DNA from: an uncultured Draconibacterium sp.
GTDB lineage: Bacteria; Bacteroidota; Bacteroidia; Bacteroidales; Prolixibacteraceae
DNA length: 64,000 bases
Assembly (NCBI RefSeq): GCF_963676815.1
Contig: NZ_OY781365.1
Coordinates: 2,204,501-2,268,500 of the forward strand
Direction of reading: 5' to 3'
Part shown: in pieces, positions 53,257 to 62,480 of the stretch
Position numbering within the stretch: position 1 is the first letter of the stretch
Layout: every line of letters starts with the position of its first letter
The notes under the pieces: generated by a model
Told to the model about the DNA's origin: nothing
Database searches by the model: none
The model's input: the letters and a program-made list of their open reading frames with translations, nothing else
Position numbers and translations under genes: made by a program

Positions 53257-55494
53257 ATGAAAAAGTTAATAGCAGGAATTATTGTCATCTTAGTCGGGCA
53301 ATTATTGCTTTTCAATCAGTCTTGTTTTGCTCAGTTCACTTCCTCCGATTTTCTTAAAGCTGCTGGTCCGGTTATCCGTAACCAATCGGGTGAAGGTGAT
53401 GTTGTTGCTTTGCGCGGAACAAATTTTGGTTCGTGGCTAAGTATGGAACACTGGATCGGGCCATTGGGATATGGTTTAATCGATCGCTCGGAGTGGACAG
53501 TTTCAGCTTCTGCCAACGTTTCAAGCGATAATCTGGATTATATTATCGACGGAGATGAATCAACGCGATGGAATTCATCAACCAACCAAACCTCGTTAGT
53601 TGAACAGTCGCTGACCTTCGATCTTAAAGAGAAAGTTGTTTTCGATAAAATTAGCCTGGTGGGTGGCGACAATGCAAATGAATCGCCAAATCAATACCGG
53701 ATAGAAATCTCAACAAATGGTACGAGCTGGACTGAAATTACCTCGGGGAGTGGTTCTTCTTCAACTGTTGTCGATATTGAAATTGGCGCCGTTGAAGCTC
53801 AGTACATGAAAATAACAATAACAGGAACTTCGCTTAACACCTGGACGATTTCGGAATTGTACCTGTTGATGAACGATGATTATTCGGTTCGGAACGCGAT
53901 GTACGACCGTTTTGGTGTGGCAAAAACCGATTCGATTTGGGATTACTACCAGGATCTGTGGATCACCACCGCTGATCTCGACAGTATAAAAGCAATGGGA
54001 ATGAACATGGTTCGTGTTCCGTTTTACTGGATGGAAGTAATGAACAACGACGGTACGATAAAAGAGAACGCTTTTACACAGATGGACTGGATTGTTCAAC
54101 AATGTTCTGAACGTGAGATTTATGTGATGCTCGATTTACATGGTGCGCCCGGTGGATTGGACGGTTACATTACAAGCGGACAGGCGGTAACTAACGATTT
54201 GTGGAGTAATCAAACTTACCAGCAAATGACCGTTGATTTATGGAAAGCCGTAGCTGAACATTTTAAAGGCGAACCGGCGGTTTGTGCCTACGATTTGATG
54301 AATGAACCGGTTAGTAATAATACGTCGTTCAGCACCAGCGCGATGTATGATAAAATTTATCAGGCAGTGCGCGAGATCGATCCTGACCACATTATTTCGG
54401 TTCAGGCTTTTTATAATTTCGATATGATTAGTCCGCCGAATTTAAGAGGATGGGAAAACATGCTTTACCAGGCGCATTATTATAATACCGACTTTTACAA
54501 CTGGGATTCGCAAAATGGTTTTATTCAATATGCTTTGGCGGACTTGTCGTGGCATCAAATGCACTGGAATGTACCTGTGCTGGCCGGGGAATATAACTTC
54601 TGGCATCATCTTGATCTTTGGAGCAAGTGGATGAACGGAATCAATTCTTTCAGCGGATCGTGGTCGAACTGGTGTTATAAAAACAATACAAACGAACGAA
54701 ATTGGGGATTGTACCTGGGTAATTTTAACCCGCAGCCCGATGTAAACTTCGATACCGAAGAGGAGATAAAAGCAAAGTGGGATAAATTTACGACACCCAA
54801 TTTTCAGCGAAATGATGTATTGATAGACACTATTGTAAATTTTACAACCACCGATTCGTACATTGGAATTGGAGATAACGTGTGGTTTGAAGCCTACAAT
54901 GGCAGTTACATCAGTTCTGAGAACGGAACGTCGCCAATGACCTGCAATACTTTCACGGTTAGAGAAACCGAGATTTTTACTGTTGTTGATGCCGGTGATG
55001 GCAAGATTGCATTGCTCGGTAATAATGGAAAATATGTTAGCTCGAATAACGGCACCACTTCAATGACCTGCACCAAAGATGAAATTGGCGAAACGGAAAA
55101 GTTTTACTGGATAAACCTTTCAAACGGCCAAATGGCGCTGTTGGGACAAGGTGGTTTTGTCTCGATGGAAGGCGGAAGTAATCCGATAAATGCCAATCGT
55201 AATGTCATCGACGGATGGGAAATATATTCGTGGGGGAAGCAGGATGTGCAGACATCGGTTATAGAATATAATCAGTCGATCGATATTTATCCAAATCCAC
55301 TGGGTGACGATCGATTACTGAATTATAACTTACAAAACTTCAACAATGTCCCAATTCATATTTATAATGCGGAAGGGCAAATAATGTATACCGAAAATCT
55401 TTCCGGACATGGAGTTGTTGATTTATCTTTCTTATCTTCAGGTCTGTATATTATTGATCTTGGTTCAAAAAGGGAAAAACTAATCGTTAGATAA
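53257..55494 (+). CDS. Multidomain GH5 glycosidase with inserted F5/8C domain and T9SS tail
   Basis: A 745-residue protein from the ATG at 53257 (signal KKLIAGIIVILVG); ATGs at 53227 and 53248 are in frame. GH5 begins with ALRGTNFGSWLSMEHW (about 50-66), is broken by a discoidin/F5-8C domain (about 78-206, DGDESTRWNSSTN, YMKITITGTSLNTW), then resumes with AMGMNMVRVPFYWMEV. Acid/base is Glu350 (YDLMNEP), nucleophile Glu445 (LAGEYNFW). A beta-trefoil of fascin/ricin type follows (about 530-655, three KYVSSNNG-like repeats). The C-terminus (about 670-745, IDIYPNPLGD, GLYIIDLGSKREKLIVR) is a type A T9SS sorting domain, so it is exported to the surface. Substrate is uncertain; a pectin- or hemicellulose-linked glycan is inferred from context. 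Confidence 0.85.
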   Translation: MKKLIAGIIVILVGQLLLFNQSCFAQFTSSDFLKAAGPVIRNQSGEGDVVALRGTNFGSWLSMEHWIGPLGYGLIDRSEWTVSASANVSSDNLDYIIDGDESTRWNSSTNQTSLVEQSLTFDLKEKVVFDKISLVGGDNANESPNQYRIEISTNGTSWTEITSGSGSSSTVVDIEIGAVEAQYMKITITGTSLNTWTISELYLLMNDDYSVRNAMYDRFGVAKTDSIWDYYQDLWITTADLDSIKAMGMNMVRVPFYWMEVMNNDGTIKENAFTQMDWIVQQCSEREIYVMLDLHGAPGGLDGYITSGQAVTNDLWSNQTYQQMTVDLWKAVAEHFKGEPAVCAYDLMNEPVSNNTSFSTSAMYDKIYQAVREIDPDHIISVQAFYNFDMISPPNLRGWENMLYQAHYYNTDFYNWDSQNGFIQYALADLSWHQMHWNVPVLAGEYNFWHHLDLWSKWMNGINSFSGSWSNWCYKNNTNERNWGLYLGNFNPQPDVNFDTEEEIKAKWDKFTTPNFQRNDVLIDTIVNFTTTDSYIGIGDNVWFEAYNGSYISSENGTSPMTCNTFTVRETEIFTVVDAGDGKIALLGNNGKYVSSNNGTTSMTCTKDEIGETEKFYWINLSNGQMALLGQGGFVSMEGGSNPINANRNVIDGWEIYSWGKQDVQTSVIEYNQSIDIYPNPLGDDRLLNYNLQNFNNVPIHIYNAEGQIMYTENLSGHGVVDLSFLSSGLYIIDLGSKREKLIVR

Positions 55495-55505
55495 AAACTT
55501 AAAAA

Positions 55506-58500
55506 ATGAATAAAACCGGATTCTTAAAAAAACATTTAACCGCGTATTTACTGGTAGTGGTTTTAGCTGTTATGTTTAGCTGCTCACAAGAAAAGGTGGC
55601 AATTGATAAACTTACCGTTGAGTATACGCCAACTCCATTGGGAATAGATGTGGAAGTTCCACGCTTCGGATGGCAGATGAAAGCTCCCGAAAATCAACGT
55701 GGATTTTATCAAACTGCCTATCAGTTACAAGTAACTAGTGCCGATGGCGAACTCGTTTGGGATTCGGGTAAGATTGAGGACAATAAAGCTTTGGCGATAG
55801 AATATGCAGGCAAACCTTTGAACGCTGAAACAAGATATAACTGGACTGTGAATGTCTGGGATCAGAACAATGAAATGCACGCGGCAAGTTCATGGTTTGA
55901 AACCGGTATGATGAACCCGGACATTGAAGCCTGGAATGGTGCGAAATGGATTGGAGGATCGGATGACGACCTGGTTTTCTTTGCAGATTACCAGCTGATT
56001 TTTGGATTGAAATATAAGGTGGCCATTGAAGAAGGAAGCACAAAAGCCGGCTTTATTTATGGCGCCAACGACCTTCGTTTAATGGATAAATACAAGAACG
56101 TTTACCAACTCGAAAACAAACTCAACGAAAGCTATATCAAAATCGAGTTGGATATTTCAGACCTTGAAAATTCGGCAAACGGATTGGCAAAATTGAATAT
56201 TTACCGCGCAGGTTACGCTCCCGATGATCGGGCTGATGAGCCTTTTAAAACATTTACGGTAAAATCCTCTGTAATCAATTCAAAAAATAAATATGCCCCT
56301 CATAATATCGCATTTAATAGTGCTTATGGAAAAATTACGATAAGCATTGACGGGAAGGAAGACTTTTTTGTAGGCCATAAGGCGGATCAGCCAAGTGGTG
56401 GAATGCCAATGTTTGGGCAAGGTAACAGTGGAGCAACCATAATCCTGAATCCGATAGGACACAATCACGACTACATTCCATTTGGAATGGTTTGCGATAT
56501 GGGATTTGCAATGGATGCCGGACAAAAGGCCAGGTTTTCAAACCTTGAGATATTTAATGACCGGACACCAAATAATACCCTTTTTAAAGAAGATTTGGCT
56601 GGAGATTACAATGGTATATTCGCAGATAACCTTGAAATTGCGGATAACTCGTATATTGTTGATGGTGGTGCAAACGGAACCTTTATTGTTGCCGATCCGA
56701 GTTGTAATTCAGCACCGATGCTACGCACCGAATTCAAAACGAAAAAAGGAATTGAAGCGGCTCGTTTGTATGTTACTGCCCGCGGTATTTACGAGATGCA
56801 AATTAATGGGAAAAAGGTAGGAAACGACTATTATAATCCCGGGCAAACACAATACAACAAATCACATTTTTACCAAACTTACGATGTTACCGGTCAATTA
56901 CAGGAAGGTGCGAATGCCATGGGAGCAACGCTTTCTGAGGGTTGGTGGAGTGGCCTGTTAAGTTTTGGTGCTATCTGGAACCACTTCGGCGACCGTCAGT
57001 CGTTACTGGCAAAGTTGGTAGTTACCTACAGCGATGGTTCAAAAGATGTGATTGTTACGAATGATACGGACTGGCAATTCTATAACGATGGCCCAATTCA
57101 ATACAGCAGCCTCGATCTTGGCGAAATTTATAACGCCACAAAAGAGGAAAATATATCCGGGTGGTCGGAACCCGGATTTGATAATTCCGGCTGGGAATCG
57201 GCTTCTGTTGTCCCGCTTGAAGGAACTACTTTCGATGAGGAAGAAAGAGATTTTACAGGCGAGGTTACCCAATTCAATTTCAATGAAATGAAACTGATCG
57301 GTCAGATTGGTAATAATGCCGGAGAATACACCACATTAACCGCACAAAGTATGGAAGAAGTGCGGCCGGGGGTTTATGTTTACAACATGGGGCAGAACTT
57401 TGTTGGTGTTCCTAAAATTACGATAACCAACGGAACTGACGGCGATACAATGATTCTTCGTTTTTCGGAAATGTTGTACCCCGATTTGGAAGAATCCGGC
57501 GATAACGTGGGAATGATTATGACCGAAAATTACCGTGCCGCCATTAGCCAGGATATGTACATCATGAAAAATGGAGAGCAGGTTTTCCAGCCAAAATTTA
57601 CTTCCCACGGGTACCAGTATATTGAAATTACCGGTGTTGATGAGCCGCTGCCGTTGGAAGCTGTTCAGGGCGTTTCAATTAGCTCGGTGGTTGAGCTAAC
57701 TGCTGATTACGAAACCTCCAATTCAAAAGTGAATCAACTTTGGTCGAACCTCGTGTGGTCAAATGTCGATAACTTTCTGACCCTTCCCACAGACTGTCCG
57801 CAACGTAACGAGCGAATGGGCTGGTCGGGTGATATTTCTGTGTTTTCCAGAACAGCAACTTATATCTCTAATACTTCTCAGTTTTTGCGCCGCCATATGA
57901 TTGCCATGCGCGATGTGCAAAAGTCAAGTGGTAAGTTTACCGACATCGCTCCAATCGGCGGTGGTTTTGGTGGTGTACTTTGGGGAAGTGCTGGTTTAAC
58001 AGTGCCATGGGAAGTTTACCAGCAATACAACGATGAGGCGCTGCTGGCTGAGCACTACGACGCAATGGTGGCTTACATTGAATACCTCGATAATTCGATT
58101 GATCCGAAAACAGGACTGAGCAACGATGTTCAATTGGGCGACTGGTTGGGGCCACAGAACAATCAGCTTGGGCCACAATTTTTGGCAACTGCTTATCATG
58201 TTTACGATTTGTGGATTATAAAAAATACTGCGGAACTTTTGGGAAAAGATCAGGATGCCAAACGTTTTGAGCAGATGTATCAGGATCGAAAAGACTTTTT
58301 CAATAAGACCTTTGTGAACGATGAAGGAAAAACAATAGGATTAATTGGTGGTGGCGGCTTTGGTGCTCCTCCTGGACAAAAAGCCGAGTTCAAACTGGCA
58401 GATACGCAAACTTCTTATGCGGTAGGTTTGGCGCTTAACGCTTTTGATGAAAACAAGGAGCAGCAAATGGCGCAACAACTTGCCGAAAGTATTGAACGCA

Positions 58501-59114
58501 AGAACCTGGATGACGAAGGTGTCGAACGCCCGGAATATTCATTAATGACCGGTTTTATTGGTACTTCGTGGGTGAGCAAAGCACTTTCAGATTACGGATA
58601 CAACGAGCATGCTTATAAGCTTCTGCAAAATAATCAGTATCCATCATGGTTGTATTCCATCGATCAGGGAGCAACAACAATTTGGGAGCGCCTGAATGGT
58701 TACACTGTTGAGAATGGTTTTGGCGGCAACAACAGCATGAACTCCTTTAACCACTATTCGTTTGGTGCCGTTGGACAATGGATGATCGCTTATTCGCTCG
58801 GTATTCAGCGCGATGAACCGGGATTTCAGAAATTTATTCTTCAGCCTACACCTGATCCTACAGGAGAAATGACCTGGGCAGAAGGTTACTATGATTCGAT
58901 GTACGGAAAGATCTACAGTAGATGGGAAGTGGAAGATGACCAATTAACTTATACGGCAACTGTTCCGGCAAACACTTCAGCAACCTTGTATTTGCCTGCA
59001 AAGTCGGAAAGTGATATTTTGGATGCTGATGGTTGCGAACTACTTCGGTTCGAGAATGGAAAAGCTGTTTATACTTTAAAATCCGGCAAGTATCGTTTTG
59101 TAACAAGCTTATAA
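55506..59114 (+). CDS. GH78 alpha-L-rhamnosidase lipoprotein with internal insertion
   Basis: A 1202-residue lipoprotein (Cys26, VMFSCSQEK), longer than the usual 900-1000. N-terminal fibronectin-like domain (about 35-133), then a roughly 250-residue insert (about 151-400) of concanavalin/DUF1080-like character splits the usual WIG...APMLRTEF junction. The rhamnosidase N domain (about 405-570, VTARGIYEMQINGKKVGNDYYNPG), a beta-sandwich and the (alpha/alpha)6 catalytic domain (about 725-1090) follow. General acid Glu769 lies in DCPQRNERMGWSGD and the base candidate Glu1061 in TTIWERLNG. It removes terminal alpha-L-rhamnose with inversion. It follows GH5 by 11 bp and is probably co-transcribed with it. 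Confidence 0.92.
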   Translation: MNKTGFLKKHLTAYLLVVVLAVMFSCSQEKVAIDKLTVEYTPTPLGIDVEVPRFGWQMKAPENQRGFYQTAYQLQVTSADGELVWDSGKIEDNKALAIEYAGKPLNAETRYNWTVNVWDQNNEMHAASSWFETGMMNPDIEAWNGAKWIGGSDDDLVFFADYQLIFGLKYKVAIEEGSTKAGFIYGANDLRLMDKYKNVYQLENKLNESYIKIELDISDLENSANGLAKLNIYRAGYAPDDRADEPFKTFTVKSSVINSKNKYAPHNIAFNSAYGKITISIDGKEDFFVGHKADQPSGGMPMFGQGNSGATIILNPIGHNHDYIPFGMVCDMGFAMDAGQKARFSNLEIFNDRTPNNTLFKEDLAGDYNGIFADNLEIADNSYIVDGGANGTFIVADPSCNSAPMLRTEFKTKKGIEAARLYVTARGIYEMQINGKKVGNDYYNPGQTQYNKSHFYQTYDVTGQLQEGANAMGATLSEGWWSGLLSFGAIWNHFGDRQSLLAKLVVTYSDGSKDVIVTNDTDWQFYNDGPIQYSSLDLGEIYNATKEENISGWSEPGFDNSGWESASVVPLEGTTFDEEERDFTGEVTQFNFNEMKLIGQIGNNAGEYTTLTAQSMEEVRPGVYVYNMGQNFVGVPKITITNGTDGDTMILRFSEMLYPDLEESGDNVGMIMTENYRAAISQDMYIMKNGEQVFQPKFTSHGYQYIEITGVDEPLPLEAVQGVSISSVVELTADYETSNSKVNQLWSNLVWSNVDNFLTLPTDCPQRNERMGWSGDISVFSRTATYISNTSQFLRRHMIAMRDVQKSSGKFTDIAPIGGGFGGVLWGSAGLTVPWEVYQQYNDEALLAEHYDAMVAYIEYLDNSIDPKTGLSNDVQLGDWLGPQNNQLGPQFLATAYHVYDLWIIKNTAELLGKDQDAKRFEQMYQDRKDFFNKTFVNDEGKTIGLIGGGGFGAPPGQKAEFKLADTQTSYAVGLALNAFDENKEQQMAQQLAESIERKNLDDEGVERPEYSLMTGFIGTSWVSKALSDYGYNEHAYKLLQNNQYPSWLYSIDQGATTIWERLNGYTVENGFGGNNSMNSFNHYSFGAVGQWMIAYSLGIQRDEPGFQKFILQPTPDPTGEMTWAEGYYDSMYGKIYSRWEVEDDQLTYTATVPANTSATLYLPAKSESDILDADGCELLRFENGKAVYTLKSGKYRFVTSL

Positions 59115-59301
59115 GCAGAATTCATGAGTGCGAATTTCCAGTTGAAATTTAGGCGGGTGAGTCATTATTGAAAAGGAAAATACAAAATAAGCATATAGGA
59201 TAAAATCTGAATTTACGGCGCCCATAACTCATATTATTAAGCTATTGGTATGTCCATTAGCGTGTGGAATATGTGCCGGAAACTGAAAAAAAAATTATAA
59301 A

Positions 59302-61026
59302 ATGTATAAAATATTCTGGAGTTTATTTTTAATTCTTCTACTGAGTCAATGCAATTTGGCGGACAAAAAGGAGAGTCAAAATTACACTGATCTGGGCGAG
59401 AATGTATACCTGTTTTCACCCGAAATGGAAATGGGATCGATTCAGCATTTAATCGATTCAGTGTACGCCATTCAAACCACTAACGAGAGTGAATTTAACG
59501 AGAATCGTTTTGCCTTTTTATTTCAACCGGGCCAGTATAAGCTCGATGTAAAAGTGGGGTATTATACACATGTTATCGGATTAGGACAATCGCCAAATGA
59601 TGTAACAATTAATGGTTCGGTAACGGCAGTTGCACCACCAACCTATAATGGCAGCGTACTCATAAATTTTTGGCGTGCAGTTGAAAACCTAACGATAAAT
59701 CCATCAGCTGATTCTACCAATGTTTGGGGAGTTTCTCAAGCTGCTCCAATGCGGAGAGTTCATGTAAAAGGGAATTTGCAGCTTCATGATAATGGCGCTG
59801 CCAGTGGAGGTTTTTTAGCCGATTCAAAAATTGACGGGCAGGTAGTTTTTGGAGGTCAGCAACAGTGGTTCTCACGAAACAGCGAATGGGAAAGTTGTAC
59901 AGGAGGACTATGGAACATGGTTTCTTTAGGTGTTATTGGAGCGCCCAAAACTGATTGGCCAGACAAACCATATCTTTCGATTGATAACACACCATTTGTT
60001 CGGGAAAAACCGTTTTGGACGATGAATAACTTGGGCGAATTGTGGCTTGAGGTTCCTGCATTAAAAGAGAAGACAAAAGGTGTTAGCTGGGACAGTACGA
60101 ATGATAACAGAAATAAAAAAATTAGTATTTCAGAATTTTATATTACTCATCCAAAAGTTGATAATTCAGAAAGTATTAATGCCGCATTGGCAAAAGGGAA
60201 AAATATTCTTTTTACTCCCGGAATTTATTGGCTAAAAAATAGTCTTGAAGTAACAAATCCGGGAACAATCTTAATTGGAATGGGATTGCCATCGCTGATT
60301 CCTGAAGAAGAAAATCCGGTGATAAAAATTGCCGATGTTGATGGTGTAACTTTAAGCAGTATTCTGGTGGATGCCGGTTTAACTAAAACTGATCAGCTGA
60401 TTCAGATAGGAGAGCCTGGTGCAGATTCGGATCATAGCGAAAATCCCACATTTGTTTATGATCTTTTTATTCGTGTAGGAGGTTTTCATGCCGGAACTAC
60501 CAAAAATTGCTTAACCATAAACAGTAACAATGTTGTGGTTGATCATGTTTGGCTGTGGCGCGCAGATCACGGAAATGGCGTGGGTTGGGATATAAACAGG
60601 GCGGCTAATGGTTTAACTGTTAACGGTAATGATGTTACGATTTATGGCCTTTTTAACGAGCATTTTCAGGAGTATCAGACGATATGGAACGGCGAAAATG
60701 GAACAGTTTATTTTTACCAGTGCGAGATGCCTTATTATGTACCAACTCCTGAAGCCTGGCAACACGATGGTAAAAATGGATATGCATCTTATAAAGTAGC
60801 CGATCATGTCACAAATCACAATGCCTGGGGACTGGGTATTTATAACGTGTTTTTTAATAGTGCAGCTATTGTTGATTATGCGATTGAAGCTCCGCAGAAT
60901 TTGGAACAAAACTTTCATCAGGCAACTACCATTTGGCTTGGTGGTAACGAGGGTAGTGAAGTTAAAAGTATTATTAACGCTAAAGGAGCTGCAGTTAATC
61001 AAAATAACAGAAAAGCAACATGGTAG
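59302..61026 (+). CDS. Right-handed beta-helix lipoprotein, GH55-like
   Basis: A 574-residue lipoprotein (Cys17, LLSQCNLADKK). Two beta-helical halves are suggested by FQPGQYKLDVKVGYYTHVIGLG with ENLTINPS, and ILFTPGIYWLKNSLEV with VVVDHVWLWRADHG. The block GLTVNGNDVTIYGLFNEHFQEY (Glu453 in NEH) followed by IWNGENGTVYFYQCEMPYY (Glu475) recalls the C-terminal half of GH55-like rib-rotor proteins that are often mislabelled as coagulation factor or adenylyl cyclase. No function is proven for this group as far as I can tell; a glycosidase or lyase acting on the same polysaccharide is an inference. A 187-bp gap separates it from GH78, so it may have its own promoter. Confidence 0.6.
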   Translation: MYKIFWSLFLILLLSQCNLADKKESQNYTDLGENVYLFSPEMEMGSIQHLIDSVYAIQTTNESEFNENRFAFLFQPGQYKLDVKVGYYTHVIGLGQSPNDVTINGSVTAVAPPTYNGSVLINFWRAVENLTINPSADSTNVWGVSQAAPMRRVHVKGNLQLHDNGAASGGFLADSKIDGQVVFGGQQQWFSRNSEWESCTGGLWNMVSLGVIGAPKTDWPDKPYLSIDNTPFVREKPFWTMNNLGELWLEVPALKEKTKGVSWDSTNDNRNKKISISEFYITHPKVDNSESINAALAKGKNILFTPGIYWLKNSLEVTNPGTILIGMGLPSLIPEEENPVIKIADVDGVTLSSILVDAGLTKTDQLIQIGEPGADSDHSENPTFVYDLFIRVGGFHAGTTKNCLTINSNNVVVDHVWLWRADHGNGVGWDINRAANGLTVNGNDVTIYGLFNEHFQEYQTIWNGENGTVYFYQCEMPYYVPTPEAWQHDGKNGYASYKVADHVTNHNAWGLGIYNVFFNSAAIVDYAIEAPQNLEQNFHQATTIWLGGNEGSEVKSIINAKGAAVNQNNRKATW

Positions 61027-61095
61027 TGCTTGTGTTTTTTGATTTTATCCAAAAATACCCTGGAGTTTTTCAGAAATAGTCTAGTTTAGTTTGAG

Positions 61096-61127
61096 AGAGG
61101 TTGTTGGTTTAACAACCTCTTTTTTTC
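61096..61127 (+). terminator. Terminator between the beta-helix gene and the kinase
   Basis: AGAGGTTGTT (61096-61105) pairs with AACAACCTCT (61111-61120), 10-bp perfect stem, 5-nt loop, followed by seven T residues. It serves the plus-strand gene; on the minus strand no T run follows. Confidence 0.92.
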
Positions 61128-62480
61128 TTAAAATACCAAAACTGCTGAAGTATATTTATCAGGAACAGAGCTCATTTTTAAGCTGCCACCATGCAATTGC
61201 ATGATCTGCCGGGAAATGCTGAGCCCAATACCGGAACCATTTTCTTTTGTGGTAAAGAAGGGCACAAAGATTTTATCCATCAATTCATCCGAAATTCCTG
61301 GTCCGTTGTCAGTAACCGAAATGGTTGGGTGTCCTGCGTCGTTGACCGTTGCTTTTATCGTTATTTTTGCATTTTCATTGCCTTCATTGGCCTGATACGC
61401 ATTTTTCACGAGGTTGATCAATACCTGCGAAATCTGCTTTTCATCGGCATGTAATTCCAGTTCTGCTGGCTCAACATTGCAAGATAATTCAACATGTTCG
61501 GCATTTTCAAACGAAGACGATAAAATACGAATATGATCGATGAGGTTACTCACCTGGAAGACTTTCTTTTCAGGAGCCGGAAGCCGCGTAATTTTTCGAT
61601 ACGACTCCACGAAATTGATCAGACCTTTGCCTTGTTCGCGAATAACTTCCAGTCCGCGAATGGTTGTTTCAATCGTCTTTGCATTAATGTCTTCCGGCGA
61701 AACCATTGCGCCGTTTTTGTAAAAATATCCGGCCAGACTTTCCGATAACGAAGTAACCGGAGTGATCGAGTTCATGATTTCGTGCATCATTACACGTATC
61801 AGTTTGCGCCACGATTCCAGCTCTTTTTCATCCAGTTGGTTTTTAATGTCGTGCACAGAAATCAACATCAGTTCATCCTTCTCGGAAATAAACGAATTCG
61901 ACTTGATGAGCAACTGAATAACACCGCTTTTTACGTGCAGTGTAATCAGGCGTTGTTCTGTCGGCTGAATCTCTTTTATCGTTTGAAAAAGTTTGGGATC
62001 AATCCGCTCCAACTGGTTGATATGTGTCAGAACATCCACCTCAAAAAGTTGTTTGGCCAGCTTATTCGAATGCAGAATAAATCCTTTTTCGTTAAAGGTG
62101 AACATCCCCGTGGCAGCATGTTCCAGAAGTGCCTGGAAATATTGTTCCTGTTTCTGGTTATCGAGGTAAATTTGTTGTATTTGCGTATTTACCTTTTGCA
62201 GACTTTGGTTCAGGTCGTTAATTGTTTTATTGTTGACGTTGTTTGGAAAACGCAATGTTGAATCTTCGTTTCGTATGGCATCGAAAAAGTAGAATATCCG
62301 ACGATTGATGCGGTTCAGAAAATAGATGAGGTTAATAGTTACACCCAAAATAAACAGGGAAGGAATGATAGCAAAAACATAGGCTTGCCGGTCGAAGATC
62401 AGCCAACCTAAAAATAGGGCGCTGGCCAACAAAAGCAGGACTCTGATAAGGATTTTAAAGTATAGGTTCTTACTAATCAT
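61128..62480 (-). CDS. NtrY/NtrB-like sensor histidine kinase
   Basis: A 450-residue membrane kinase. Two transmembrane helices are packed close together near the N-terminus (about 10-28, LLLLASALFLGWLIF; 33-54, FAIIPSLFILGVTINLIYFL), leaving almost no periplasmic loop, so it probably senses an internal or membrane signal. A HAMP-like/coiled-coil stretch and a PAS-like domain (about 107-215, LLEHAATGMFTFNEKGFILHSN) follow. Phospho-acceptor His233 is in MMHEIMNSITP. The ATPase domain shows INLVKNAYQA, TDNGPGISDE and ENGSGIGLSISRQI. Its ATG overlaps the stop of the regulator gene (ATGA, 62477-62480), so they are co-translated. It is a partner for the sigma-54 activator. Confidence 0.92.
   Translation of the reverse strand: MISKNLYFKILIRVLLLLASALFLGWLIFDRQAYVFAIIPSLFILGVTINLIYFLNRINRRIFYFFDAIRNEDSTLRFPNNVNNKTINDLNQSLQKVNTQIQQIYLDNQKQEQYFQALLEHAATGMFTFNEKGFILHSNKLAKQLFEVDVLTHINQLERIDPKLFQTIKEIQPTEQRLITLHVKSGVIQLLIKSNSFISEKDELMLISVHDIKNQLDEKELESWRKLIRVMMHEIMNSITPVTSLSESLAGYFYKNGAMVSPEDINAKTIETTIRGLEVIREQGKGLINFVESYRKITRLPAPEKKVFQVSNLIDHIRILSSSFENAEHVELSCNVEPAELELHADEKQISQVLINLVKNAYQANEGNENAKITIKATVNDAGHPTISVTDNGPGISDELMDKIFVPFFTTKENGSGIGLSISRQIMQLHGGSLKMSSVPDKYTSAVLVF

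Noticed and set aside
59251..59279. TGTCCATT-N13-TGTGCCGG, a fourth 21-bp-period repeat before the beta-helix gene
   Set aside because: The period fits, but the second half site ends 22 bp before the ATG, so a -7 box 41 bp downstream would lie inside the gene. The half sites are also weaker. Chance occurrence is plausible.
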